Part shown: positions 1-6,612 of the stretch, piece by piece
How positions within the stretch are numbered: the stretch's first letter is position 1
Layout: each line of letters opens with the position of its first letter
Origin: Actinomycetes bacterium
Lineage (GTDB): Bacteria > Actinomycetota > Acidimicrobiia > Acidimicrobiales > Palsa-688
Direction: 5' to 3'
DNA length: 33,910 nucleotides
Assembly: GCA_021809105.1 (NCBI GenBank)
Contig: JAKBAM010000033.1
Location: 1 to 33,910 of the forward strand
Made by a program: the position numbers and the translations under genes
Notes under the pieces: generated by a model
Database searches by the model: none
What the model was told of the DNA's origin: nothing
The model's input: only the letters and a program-made list of their open reading frames with translations

Positions 1-8
1 CGGGCTGA

Positions 9-1069
9 CCGTTCCTCTCCCCCGACCGTATCCGGCCGGCGCACGCCGTAGCCCTGGTGGCCGTCGTCGCGTTCGTCGTGATCGCTGCTGCAGGAGAGAC
101 CTACGCCAGGTGGTGGCCCTACGCCCAAAAGGTGGCCGCCACCGTCACCCCCACGCGGTCAAAGGGTCCTCGATCTTTTCCGCCGCGGGGCCACCAGGGG
201 CCGCGCCGAGCTGGCACGGAGCATGGACGTTCACGGTCACCTACGGCCTCGCCATCTGGCCGGCCTTGCTCGCAGCCCTGCTCATCGGTGCCGGCGTCGA
301 GGTGCTGTTGCCTCGCGCGGCGGTCGTGACCGCCTTCCAGCGGCGCGACGGCCGGCGGGCCTCGTTGGCCGGCGGTCTCCTGGCGTTGCCGTCGCTGATG
401 TGCACGTGTTGCACCGCGCCGATCGCAGTGTCGCTTCGCCGCTCCAAGGTCCCGGTCTCGGGCGCCCTGTCCTACTGACTGAACCCACTCCTCAACCCGG
501 TGGTCCTGATCCTGCTCACCCTCGTCCTGCCGTGGCAATACGTCGTGGTGCGGCTCGTGATCGGCGCAGCGATCGTCTTCGTCGCCGCTCCGCTCGTGGT
601 GCGCATGGTCGCCGAGCCCGAAACCCTCACTATCGGCCCGGCCCTCCGTGCCACGCCGGCGTCCGAGATTCCAGCCGATGCGAGCGCTAACCGCTACTTT
701 CAATCGGTTACCCGGCTGGGCGCCTACCTGCTGCCGGAGTACCTCGTCCTCGGCGTCGCCCTGGGCGGATTGAGCGGTTGGTTGCTGCCACTTTCGCACT
801 CGGCGGTCAGCTGGGGTTTCGGGGCGGTCGTGGTAGCGGCCGTCGCAGGAACCATCCTCGTGATCCCGACAGGCGCCGAGCTGACGATCATCATCGGACT
901 GGCGGCGCTCGGGTTTCCTATAGCCGTGAGCGTCCGACTGCAGCGTCCGGCTCAGGGTCCAGTTGGATACCGTATGCGGGTCTCAACTGCCACCTGGGCA
1001 GGGTGGCTCGTCGAGGCCGCTCCGGGCCGCCCCGCCGCCTTCGCTCGCTCCGCTAGGGCGGCACGGTAG
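9..1069 (+). pseudogene. Broken PF03773/YraQ-type permease
   Basis: Remnant of a multi-pass membrane permease of the PF03773 type. Three lesions are visible. (1) The first membrane segment and the WWPYAQKVA region (about 20-150) are in one frame, while SSIFSAAG onward (about 160-475) is in another, so an indel lies near 140-165. (2) A TGA at 476-478 interrupts GALSY*LNPLLNPVVLIL. Relatives, as I recall them, have Trp here, and one base change makes TGG into TGA. (3) The same frame reopens from 479 and reads as hydrophobic permease sequence to IIIGLAALGFPIAV (about 930). It then turns into unrelated Arg/Ala-rich sequence up to the stop at 1069, so the 3' end is lost. The CTCC motif near 408-420 is typical of the family. 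The true start may lie left of the window. Family assignment rests on sequence memory; the frame switch and stop are read directly. Confidence 0.75.
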
Positions 1070-1083
1070 GTGATGGCCGGGGC

Positions 1084-2871
1084 CTATCCGTCGGCGACTG
1101 GCGGCAACTGCAGGTCCAGGCGCTGCGCCAGCCGGACGATCCGGCGGCGGGCCTCTGCCCACACGTCCTCGGCGATCCTTCCTGGCGACTCCCCGACCAG
1201 GCCGACGGCGTGCTCGACGATCTCCCGGCAGGCGTCGTGGACCCAGGCCCGACCCAGCTGCTGCGCCCGGAGCACCGCGGCAGACCGCTTCCGCTCCAAG
1301 TCGACGACCAGACGGGCGGCCGCTCCGTCACTAGTAGCGGCCACGTTGGCGGCCGCCAGCGCCGTCGACAACGGCCAGGTAGCTGCGGCGAGCAACAACC
1401 GCAGCGGCGGGCGCACCGGTAGCAGGCGGCAGCCGATCAGCCACACCGACCCCGTCGAGGCGTACAGCGCTCGTCTTTGCGCTAGCGATAGCGACGAGCG
1501 CAAGGTGGCCAACACGACCACCGCCCCCTGCAGGGCCGCCGTCACCGGGACGTTGGCCACCCCAGACCGGGTCCAAGGCTCCAGACCGACAGTGGTGGCG
1601 GCCACCGTGTAAAGCCCGGTCAACGCGACCGCGGCCACAGCCAGGCGCTGGCGTTGGTCCCTGCGTCCGTTCGACGCCTGGCGGTGCGACCAACAGCCGA
1701 GCAGCGCCATTGCGCCGGCGCCGGCCGCTGCCACGCCCGGATGCACCCCTCCCAGATCAACGCTGGCTTCCATCCCGATCAGGACCGCGGCGAAGCCGAA
1801 CGCCACCGCCGCCAGGTCCATCGCCAACCCGTCGTGGCGATCGGGAGGCAGCACGACGGTCTCGTCGCCCACCACCACCCGCAGCTGACCGCCAAACTGG
1901 GCGGGAAGGCTCATGTCGACCTCGATGGCCACCCGGCCGGCCGGGGAAATCACGTCGAGGGCGGCCCACAGCTCGGCGGCCTGCGCCCGGCTGAGGATCA
2001 CCATCTGCTCAGAGCACCCCTCGAACTGCACGTAGCCGGAGAGGTCGGCGGCCAGGTTGCGCAACGACGCCCATCGCAGCAGCACCTCGCTCAAGAACAC
2101 CGAGTCGTCGCGCATGGCCGCCGCCAGCGAGGCTTTCCAGCCACCCAGCAGACGGCGCATCCGGTCGGTGTCGGCGTGGTCGACGAGCAGCAAAGCCCGC
2201 TGTGCCTCGTCTACTACCGAGTCGGCCTCGGTCATCGCCCCGAACTGGCCCAACCGGAAAGCGCGCGACATCTCGGCCTCGGAGTGCCGCACGGCGTCCG
2301 CGAGGACCGACTCGCGAAGATGCCGCCAGTACCACTCGATGATCGCACCCCCGGCACTGGCCCCCCACAGCCACCCCGACTGGCTGGGGCGAAGCCGGTG
2401 GCCAGCCGCCAGCCGGGCGGTGCCGACGCTCACCGACAGAGCCGCCGGCACTCCGACCGCAGCGCACCCGCCGCGTACACCTGCCTCGATGCAGGTCGAC
2501 AGCACCGGCATCATCACAGGCCGGCTGGCGTCGGTCGTGTCGGCAGCGCACCAGGTCGACACCACCGCCTCGGCGCAGTCGTAGCCCAACCGCCACCCGC
2601 CCGCCCTCCCGGGCGCCCCCGAGGACATAGATGCCCAACCGGCCAGGTCGGCCACCACCGCCGCCGGCACCCGCCACCGCCGTCTCTGGCCCGCCACCTC
2701 CGGGGGGGAGAGCACCTGCCACAACCTGAACCCGCAGCGCAGCGCCACGTGCAGCCGGGAGCGCTGGCCGATGATGAACCGGGCCGCTGCCGCGCCCAGC
2801 TCGTCCTCCCCCGGGTAGCCGGCGGCGGGCGCCCCCCGATGCCCGACGTACGACGTCGTCGCCACTGCCAC
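1084..2871 (-). CDS. Multi-pass membrane protein of unknown function (595 aa)
   Basis: I do not recognise this protein. The first ~340 residues are mostly soluble: an Arg-rich stretch, a Cys/Gly-rich stretch at 100-180, and a helical region at 185-300. Residues ~345-515 hold about six hydrophobic segments (345-370, 378-394, 409-428, 442-458, 469-484, 489-512). A C-terminal amphipathic helical tail (520-590) carries RAQQLGRAWVHDACREIVEH. A helical tail after a membrane block loosely recalls the dimerisation region of actinobacterial sensor kinases, but no ATP-binding domain follows. It starts with GTG at 2871, directly after the TAG of a 44-codon ORF (2872-3006), which suggests translational coupling. 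It converges on the broken permease, with 14 bp between the ends. Confidence 0.75.
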   Translation of the reverse strand: MAVATTSYVGHRGAPAAGYPGEDELGAAAARFIIGQRSRLHVALRCGFRLWQVLSPPEVAGQRRRWRVPAAVVADLAGWASMSSGAPGRAGGWRLGYDCAEAVVSTWCAADTTDASRPVMMPVLSTCIEAGVRGGCAAVGVPAALSVSVGTARLAAGHRLRPSQSGWLWGASAGGAIIEWYWRHLRESVLADAVRHSEAEMSRAFRLGQFGAMTEADSVVDEAQRALLLVDHADTDRMRRLLGGWKASLAAAMRDDSVFLSEVLLRWASLRNLAADLSGYVQFEGCSEQMVILSRAQAAELWAALDVISPAGRVAIEVDMSLPAQFGGQLRVVVGDETVVLPPDRHDGLAMDLAAVAFGFAAVLIGMEASVDLGGVHPGVAAAGAGAMALLGCWSHRQASNGRRDQRQRLAVAAVALTGLYTVAATTVGLEPWTRSGVANVPVTAALQGAVVVLATLRSSLSLAQRRALYASTGSVWLIGCRLLPVRPPLRLLLAAATWPLSTALAAANVAATSDGAAARLVVDLERKRSAAVLRAQQLGRAWVHDACREIVEHAVGLVGESPGRIAEDVWAEARRRIVRLAQRLDLQLPPVADG

Positions 2872-3006
2872 CTACGGCTGAGGCTCGCTCAGCCGGCCTG
2901 GATCTCGATACCTGCCGTCGGTGTGCCGTAGTTGCACCAGCAGTGGCATCGTGAGCTCGTCACTCCCCATGGACATGGCCTCGATGCTGCCACAACGCAT
3001 CGACAT
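2872..3006 (-). CDS. Possible 44-aa protein coupled to the membrane protein
   Basis: Short ORF read directly from the sequence. It starts with ATG at 3006 (a second in-frame ATG lies at 3000), encodes 44 residues containing DELTMPLLVQLRHTDGRYRD, and stops with TAG at 2874-2872. The stop abuts the GTG of the 595-aa membrane protein with no spacer. That arrangement is typical of translationally coupled genes and is the main reason to list it. The ribosome binding site is weak and I recognise no family. It could be only the spacer upstream of the larger gene. Confidence 0.4.
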   Translation of the reverse strand: MSMRCGSIEAMSMGSDELTMPLLVQLRHTDGRYRDPGRLSEPQP

Positions 3007-3180
3007 CGACCGCACCCAGTCGCCTGCCTACCTGCGGTGGACCCGCCCCCCTTCTCGCCCTTGTCCTCCGCTACCTCACGCGTGGCTAGTCCTGAGGTCG
3101 TAATCGGTCGGACGTCGCAGGATGGACAGCACCCCCAGCAGCTGCGGCAGCGGCAGATCGCTTCGGAAGGAGGACCCGTC

Positions 3181-3351
3181 TCAGCGTCGCCGCAGGAGCC
3201 GGTCGATCAGGGAGCTGCGAGGCCGCTCGTCCCGGCTGTGACCTGGGCACCTGAGAGCGCCCGGTACCTTCGCCATCACTTGCTCGACGTGCTGACCGCA
3301 GCCGGCCCAGGTTGTTTTCCCGCAAACCTTGCATGTCACTGCTCGGCACAT
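3181..3351 (-). CDS. 56-aa cysteine-rich (zinc-ribbon-like) protein
   Basis: Small gene with ATG at 3351 and TGA at 3183-3181. A strong ribosome binding site (GGAGGAG) lies about 7 nt upstream of the ATG. The protein begins MCRAVTCKVCGKTTWAGCGQ, continues with a His-containing helix (HVEQVMAKVP) and then CPGH, and ends in a basic tail (DRLLRRR). The CxxC, GC and CPGH positions could bind one metal ion. I know this as a widespread short protein family with the signature CKxCGKxTWxGCGxH; no function is established to my knowledge. It is divergent from the DUF302 gene at 3423, and the perfect palindrome at 3371-3400 lies between the two start codons, so the pair is probably co-regulated. Confidence 0.8.
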   Translation of the reverse strand: MCRAVTCKVCGKTTWAGCGQHVEQVMAKVPGALRCPGHSRDERPRSSLIDRLLRRR

Positions 3352-3370
3352 TCGATCTCTCCTCCAAGTG

Positions 3371-3400
3371 GACTACTATACCCAGCAGGGTATAGTAGTC
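3371..3400. promoter_or_regulatory. Perfect palindromic operator, CsoR/CstR-like
   Basis: Perfect inverted repeat with 13-bp arms: GACTACTATACCC (3371-3383), spacer AGCA, and GGGTATAGTAGTC (3388-3400). The core TATACCC-N4-GGGTATA matches the general form of sites bound by CsoR-family repressors (copper or persulfide sensors). The site lies between two divergent start codons (3351 minus, 3423 plus). No CsoR-family gene is in this window, so the regulator would be encoded elsewhere. Confidence 0.75.
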
Positions 3401-3422
3401 GCTGAGAGGAAGGAGCGAGCCA

Positions 3423-3827
3423 ATGGGCTACGCCAAGACGATCAAGCTGCGCCTCAGCTACGACGAGGCCGTCCCCCGGGTGAAGGAGGCCTTCAAAGGC
3501 AAGGGCTTCGGCACCCTCACCGAGATCGACGTACGGGCCACTCTCCGAGAGAAGCTGGGCCAGGACATCGAGCCTTATCTCATCATCGGAACCTGCAACC
3601 CCACCCTCGCCCACCGAGCCCTCGACGTCGAACGCCAGATCGGGCTGCTCCTGCCCTGCAACGTCGTTGTTCGCCAAGACGGCGACGGCGTCATCGTCGA
3701 CGCCCTGGACGCCTCGATGATCGCCTCCATCCCGGCGAACGCCGCTCTGGAACCAATAGCCGCCGAAGCCGCCCGCCTTATCGGTGAGGCCCTCGACGAA
3801 CTTCTGGCCGCTGCCACGCCGGGATGA
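3423..3827 (+). CDS. DUF302 family protein
   Basis: A 134-aa soluble protein matching the DUF302 (PF03625) fold throughout. It shows the N-terminal KLRLSYDEAVPRVKEAFKGK strand-helix, the conserved LIIGTCNPTLAHRAL segment at about 58-72, the IGLLLPCNVVV strand with a conserved Cys, and a closing helix. Length is normal for the family. DUF302 proteins are often encoded near sulfur- or metal-responsive genes; their biochemical activity is not settled. The ATG is preceded by AGGAAGGAG at good spacing. Expression is probably controlled through the palindrome 23 bp upstream, shared with the divergent 56-aa gene. A 13-bp palindrome (GACCGC-A-GCGGTC, 3826-3838) overlaps the stop codon and may form a weak hairpin at the transcript end. 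Confidence 0.9.
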   Translation: MGYAKTIKLRLSYDEAVPRVKEAFKGKGFGTLTEIDVRATLREKLGQDIEPYLIIGTCNPTLAHRALDVERQIGLLLPCNVVVRQDGDGVIVDALDASMIASIPANAALEPIAAEAARLIGEALDELLAAATPG

Positions 3828-3922
3828 CCGCAGCGGTCGCCGGCGCATTGTGTGCGATGACCTACCGTCTCCGCGAAGCGCGGGCATCGCCAGGGCGCAC
3901 CTCGGCGTCGTGGCGATGCCTT

Positions 3923-4399
3923 CTATTCGGGCGGGAATGCTTCCCGGAGCAGGTCGCGCCACCATTCGGCGAAGCGGAGCTGGAAGGCGGCGAGGGGGAA
4001 GTTGTGCCGGGCCGGATGGTCGGCGGGGAGCGTGTCCCAGCCATAGTGTTCGATGGTGACACGGGTCTGCCCGGGCTCGCTCAGCTCGAAGCTGACGTGC
4101 AGCTCGGTGCTCCGCTCGGGCGGGAAGCTGGCCTGGCGCCAGCTGAGCACGAGACGCCGTGGAGGCGACCAGAGGCTGATGACGCCGATCACGAACTCGG
4201 TGCCGTCGTCGTAGGTCTCGATCAGGCGGCCGCCCTCGCATGGCTCGAAGGCCAGGGTCCCGCTGCGCCCGGCGGTGAACTGGAACAGCAAGTTGGGCTG
4301 CCACCACTGGCCGATCTCGGCGGTGAAGCGCTCGAACGCCTCGGCCGGCTCGCAGGGTACTCGCACGGCCACGAGGACTCGGGACTGCTCAGCGTCCAT
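3923..4399 (-). CDS. SRPBCC (AHSA1-like) domain protein
   Basis: About 158 aa from the ATG at 4399 (MDAEQSRVLVAVRV); an upstream ATG at 4429 is possible but lies deep inside the preceding gene. The fold is of the SRPBCC/AHSA1 type: VPCEPAEAFERFTAEIGQWW near the N-terminus, a GGRLIETYDDGTEF strand pair, a PPRRLVLSW strand, and a C-terminal helix ending in WWRDLLREAF. Such proteins hold hydrophobic ligands or act as small-molecule stress proteins; the ligand cannot be deduced. The start overlaps the end of the ArsR gene by 11 nt. ArsR plus SRPBCC is a recurrent pairing, which suggests one transcript with the VOC gene upstream. Confidence 0.88.
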   Translation of the reverse strand: MDAEQSRVLVAVRVPCEPAEAFERFTAEIGQWWQPNLLFQFTAGRSGTLAFEPCEGGRLIETYDDGTEFVIGVISLWSPPRRLVLSWRQASFPPERSTELHVSFELSEPGQTRVTIEHYGWDTLPADHPARHNFPLAAFQLRFAEWWRDLLREAFPPE

Positions 4400-4736
4400 G
4401 GTGGGCGCGAACGTGGGCAGTAAAGGCATCGAGTTGCTCCCGCCAGCCTTCCTCGGTCGTCTCGAGCCACCGGCGCAGGTCGCCGAAGGGCTCTCGGCGC
4501 AGCTGGTAGATGCGCACCCGGGTGTCAGAAGCGGGTGGGGCGTGGCTGACCAGACCGCCCTGGCGCAGGATCCGCAGGTGCTTGCTCATCGTGGGCGGAG
4601 TCACTCCGAGCGCCGATGCGAGCTCCCCGGCGCGATGCGGGCGGGCTGCGAGCAGCTCGACGGTGCGGCGACGAAGCGGGTCGGCCAGCGCGCTCAGGGC
4701 TGCATCCACAGGCGCTGAGTCGGTAACAACGCTCAC
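4389..4736 (-). CDS. ArsR-family transcriptional regulator
   Basis: A 115-aa winged-helix regulator when started at GTG 4736, which overlaps the TGA of the VOC gene by 4 nt (GTGA). The longer in-frame extension upstream is low-complexity Arg/Gly/Ser and is unlikely to be translated. Residues PVDAALSALADPLRRRTVEL form the first helices. ALGVTPPTMSKHLRILRQGG is the recognition helix-turn-helix, followed by the wing VRIYQLRREP. The Cys pairs of metal-sensing ArsR members are absent, so it belongs to the non-metal group often paired with SRPBCC proteins. It probably represses its own operon, perhaps through the dyad at 5200-5227. Confidence 0.92.
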   Translation of the reverse strand: MSVVTDSAPVDAALSALADPLRRRTVELLAARPHRAGELASALGVTPPTMSKHLRILRQGGLVSHAPPASDTRVRIYQLRREPFGDLRRWLETTEEGWREQLDAFTAHVRAHHGR

Positions 4737-5197
4737 GCCCACGTGGTGGCGGTGATCGGCTGACCGAGAGCGGCCTCCGCCTCGGCTCGGCTCACCTCGC
4801 GCACGTGCTGGCCGAAGGTCCACATGTGACCCTCGATGTCGACAGCCCGGTAGGTCCGGTCACCGTAGAACTGCTCCGAGGGCTCCTGATCGATCGACGC
4901 CCCGGCCGCTCGGGCACGCTCGCAATGGGCGTCGAGGCCGGCGGCCAGCTGCACGTGCACGGTTTGGGTGTTGGCCCCGCCCAGGCCGCGGGGGCTGCGG
5001 ATTGTCGACTTCCACTGGCCGCCCACCATCACCCGGCCCTTCCCTTCGAAGGCCAGCTCGTAATGGCACATCTCCGGGGACTCCGCCGGCCCGTCGATCG
5101 CCATGGTGATCTCGAAGCCGAAGGCCTCGACCAGCCACGCCAGGGCGGCCTTCGGATCCTCGTAGTGCACGCTGGCAGCGAACGTGGTGTCATCCAT
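4733..5197 (-). CDS. VOC (glyoxalase/bleomycin-resistance-like) family protein
   Basis: A 154-aa single-chain protein of the vicinal-oxygen-chelate superfamily. Two beta-alpha-beta-beta-beta halves are recognisable: FAASVHYEDPKAALAWLVEAFGFE at the start and FYGDRTYRAVDIEGHMWTFG in the second half. Metal ligands are plausibly His and Glu in these motifs. The start is set at ATG 5197 (MDDTTFAAS) because the dyad and promoter-like TTGACA lie just upstream; an upstream ATG at 5221 lies within that region. It is the first gene of the VOC-ArsR-SRPBCC operon. The substrate is unknown. Confidence 0.88.
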   Translation of the reverse strand: MDDTTFAASVHYEDPKAALAWLVEAFGFEITMAIDGPAESPEMCHYELAFEGKGRVMVGGQWKSTIRSPRGLGGANTQTVHVQLAAGLDAHCERARAAGASIDQEPSEQFYGDRTYRAVDIEGHMWTFGQHVREVSRAEAEAALGQPITATTWA

Positions 5198-5199
5198 GG

Positions 5200-5232
5200 A
5201 GATAGTTTCTGTAATCGGCAAGTATCTGTCAA
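5200..5232 (-). promoter_or_regulatory. Putative promoter and operator of the VOC-ArsR-SRPBCC operon
   Basis: Reading toward the operon, TTGACA (5232-5227) matches a -35 box, with no good -10 at the usual distance. An imperfect dyad, AGATAGTT (5200-5207) and AAGTATCT (5220-5227), 7 of 8 pairs with a 12-nt spacer, overlaps it and lies 3-30 nt upstream of the start codon. This fits autoregulation by the ArsR protein. Confidence 0.4.
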
Positions 5233-5271
5233 GCGAGACAGCCTCTGACTCCCGATGCCGCAGGTCCTATC

Positions 5272-6612
5272 TCATTGCACGCGCTGACCCGCCGGCGGCG
5301 ATAGCCGCGAGACGGGCACGCCCCTGATGGAGGCGTCGAGGACCTCGACTGTGTGGGCAAGGGCGATGCGGTCCCGACCGCCGGCCCGGTCCATGGCCGC
5401 GCCGATTTGCATGAGGCAGCCGGGATTGGCGGTCACTAGCAACTGGGCTCCAGTCGCCCTCACGTTGGCAGCCTTGCGGTCCCCCAGCTGGCGAGCCGGT
5501 TCGGGGTTGAGGACGTTCCAGATGCCAGCCGAGCCGCAGCACAAGCTGCTCTCGTCGATCTCCCGCAGGTCGAGCCCGGGGATCTCTCCCAGTAGCTGTC
5601 GCGGCTGGTCCCGCACACCTTGGGCGTGGGCGAGGTGGCACGCATCGTGGTAGGCGGCGACGACAGGAAGCGGATGGCGGGGGGCCACGGATCCGGCCTG
5701 CGCCAGCAACTCGGTGACGTCGAGCACCTTCGCGGCGAATTCGCGGGCCCGGCTGGCATAAGCGGGGTCGGCGGCCAGCAGCTCGCCGTATTCCTTCATG
5801 GTCGACCCGCATCCTGCGGCATTCACCACCACGTGGTCTACCCGGGCTGCGTCGAATTGGTCGATCAGAGCCCGGGCGAAGCGCAAAGCTTCCCCCTCCC
5901 GGCCGTTGTGCACGCTCAGCGCCCCGCAGCAACCCTGGCCGGCGGGAGCGTGGACGTCGAACCCTTCGGCGGCCAGGACCCGTGCCGTGGCCGCGTTGGT
6001 GTCGGGAAAGAACTCCCGTTGCACACACCCGAGCAGCATCCCGACAGTCCCCCGTCGAGGACCCAGAGCCGCAGTGTGCTCGGGGACCGGGCGGCGCTTC
6101 CCGAGCGGCGGCGCGAAGGACTCCATAGCGGCCAGGGAAGGTGACAGGCGGCGCAGCAACCCGCTGCGGCGTAGCAGCCCGGGTAGTCCGCTTGCCTGGT
6201 ATGCCCGCAGCGGTCCGCGCAGCACTCGAAGGCGGTGGGGGTAGGGGAATAGCTGGAAAACGGCTTCGCGCAGGACCCGCTCCGCCTTGGTGCGCTGGTG
6301 GCGGCGCTCTACCTGCGCCCGGGTAGCCTCGATGAGCTTGTCGTACTGGACACCCGACGGGCAGGAGGTCACGCAGGCCATGCAGCCCAGGCAGGCGTCG
6401 AAGTGCCCGACCATTGTGTCGGTGAGCGGCTCGCCGTCCAACGCCGCGCCCATCAGGTAGATCCGGCCGCGGGGCGAATCCATCTCTTCGCCCCACAAGG
6501 CGTAGGTCGGGCACGTCGGCAGGCAGAATCCGCAGTGGACGCAATCATCGACCAAGTCGCGCGCCGGCGGACGATGCTGGTCGAACGCCGGCAGCTTCGG
6601 TGCCATCGCCAT
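5272..6612 (-). CDS. glcF: Glycolate oxidase iron-sulfur subunit GlcF
   Basis: A 446-aa electron-transfer subunit of the glycolate oxidase complex, which oxidises glycolate to glyoxylate and passes electrons to the membrane quinone pool. Two ferredoxin-type [4Fe-4S] motifs lie at the N-terminus: CVHCGFCLPTCP (Cys 24, 27, 30, 34) and CLGCMACVTSCP (Cys 74, 77, 80, 84). Two CCG-type motifs follow, GCCGALSVHNG and SLCCGSAGIWN, typical of PF02754 domains. Length is normal. The ATG directly follows the TGA of glcE with no spacer; a second ATG lies 6 nt downstream. It is last in the glcD-glcE-glcF order. Confidence 0.95.
   Translation of the reverse strand: MAMAPKLPAFDQHRPPARDLVDDCVHCGFCLPTCPTYALWGEEMDSPRGRIYLMGAALDGEPLTDTMVGHFDACLGCMACVTSCPSGVQYDKLIEATRAQVERRHQRTKAERVLREAVFQLFPYPHRLRVLRGPLRAYQASGLPGLLRRSGLLRRLSPSLAAMESFAPPLGKRRPVPEHTAALGPRRGTVGMLLGCVQREFFPDTNAATARVLAAEGFDVHAPAGQGCCGALSVHNGREGEALRFARALIDQFDAARVDHVVVNAAGCGSTMKEYGELLAADPAYASRAREFAAKVLDVTELLAQAGSVAPRHPLPVVAAYHDACHLAHAQGVRDQPRQLLGEIPGLDLREIDESSLCCGSAGIWNVLNPEPARQLGDRKAANVRATGAQLLVTANPGCLMQIGAAMDRAGGRDRIALAHTVEVLDASIRGVPVSRLSPPAGQRVQ

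Noticed and set aside
476..478. TGA as recoded Trp or selenocysteine
   Set aside because: No sign of code change elsewhere, where TGA is a normal stop in many genes; the same gene has two more lesions; no selenocysteine element is evident.
1654..2931. Long plus-strand open frame (425 codons)
   Set aside because: It is antisense to the 595-aa membrane protein and is Arg/Pro/His-rich, the usual shadow of a GC-rich gene.
3336..4307. 323-codon minus-strand frame across the DUF302 gene
   Set aside because: It runs through the palindrome and antisense to DUF302; composition is not protein-like.
5267..6544. Second long minus-strand frame over glcF
   Set aside because: It overlaps glcF in another frame; only the glcF frame carries the iron-sulfur motifs.
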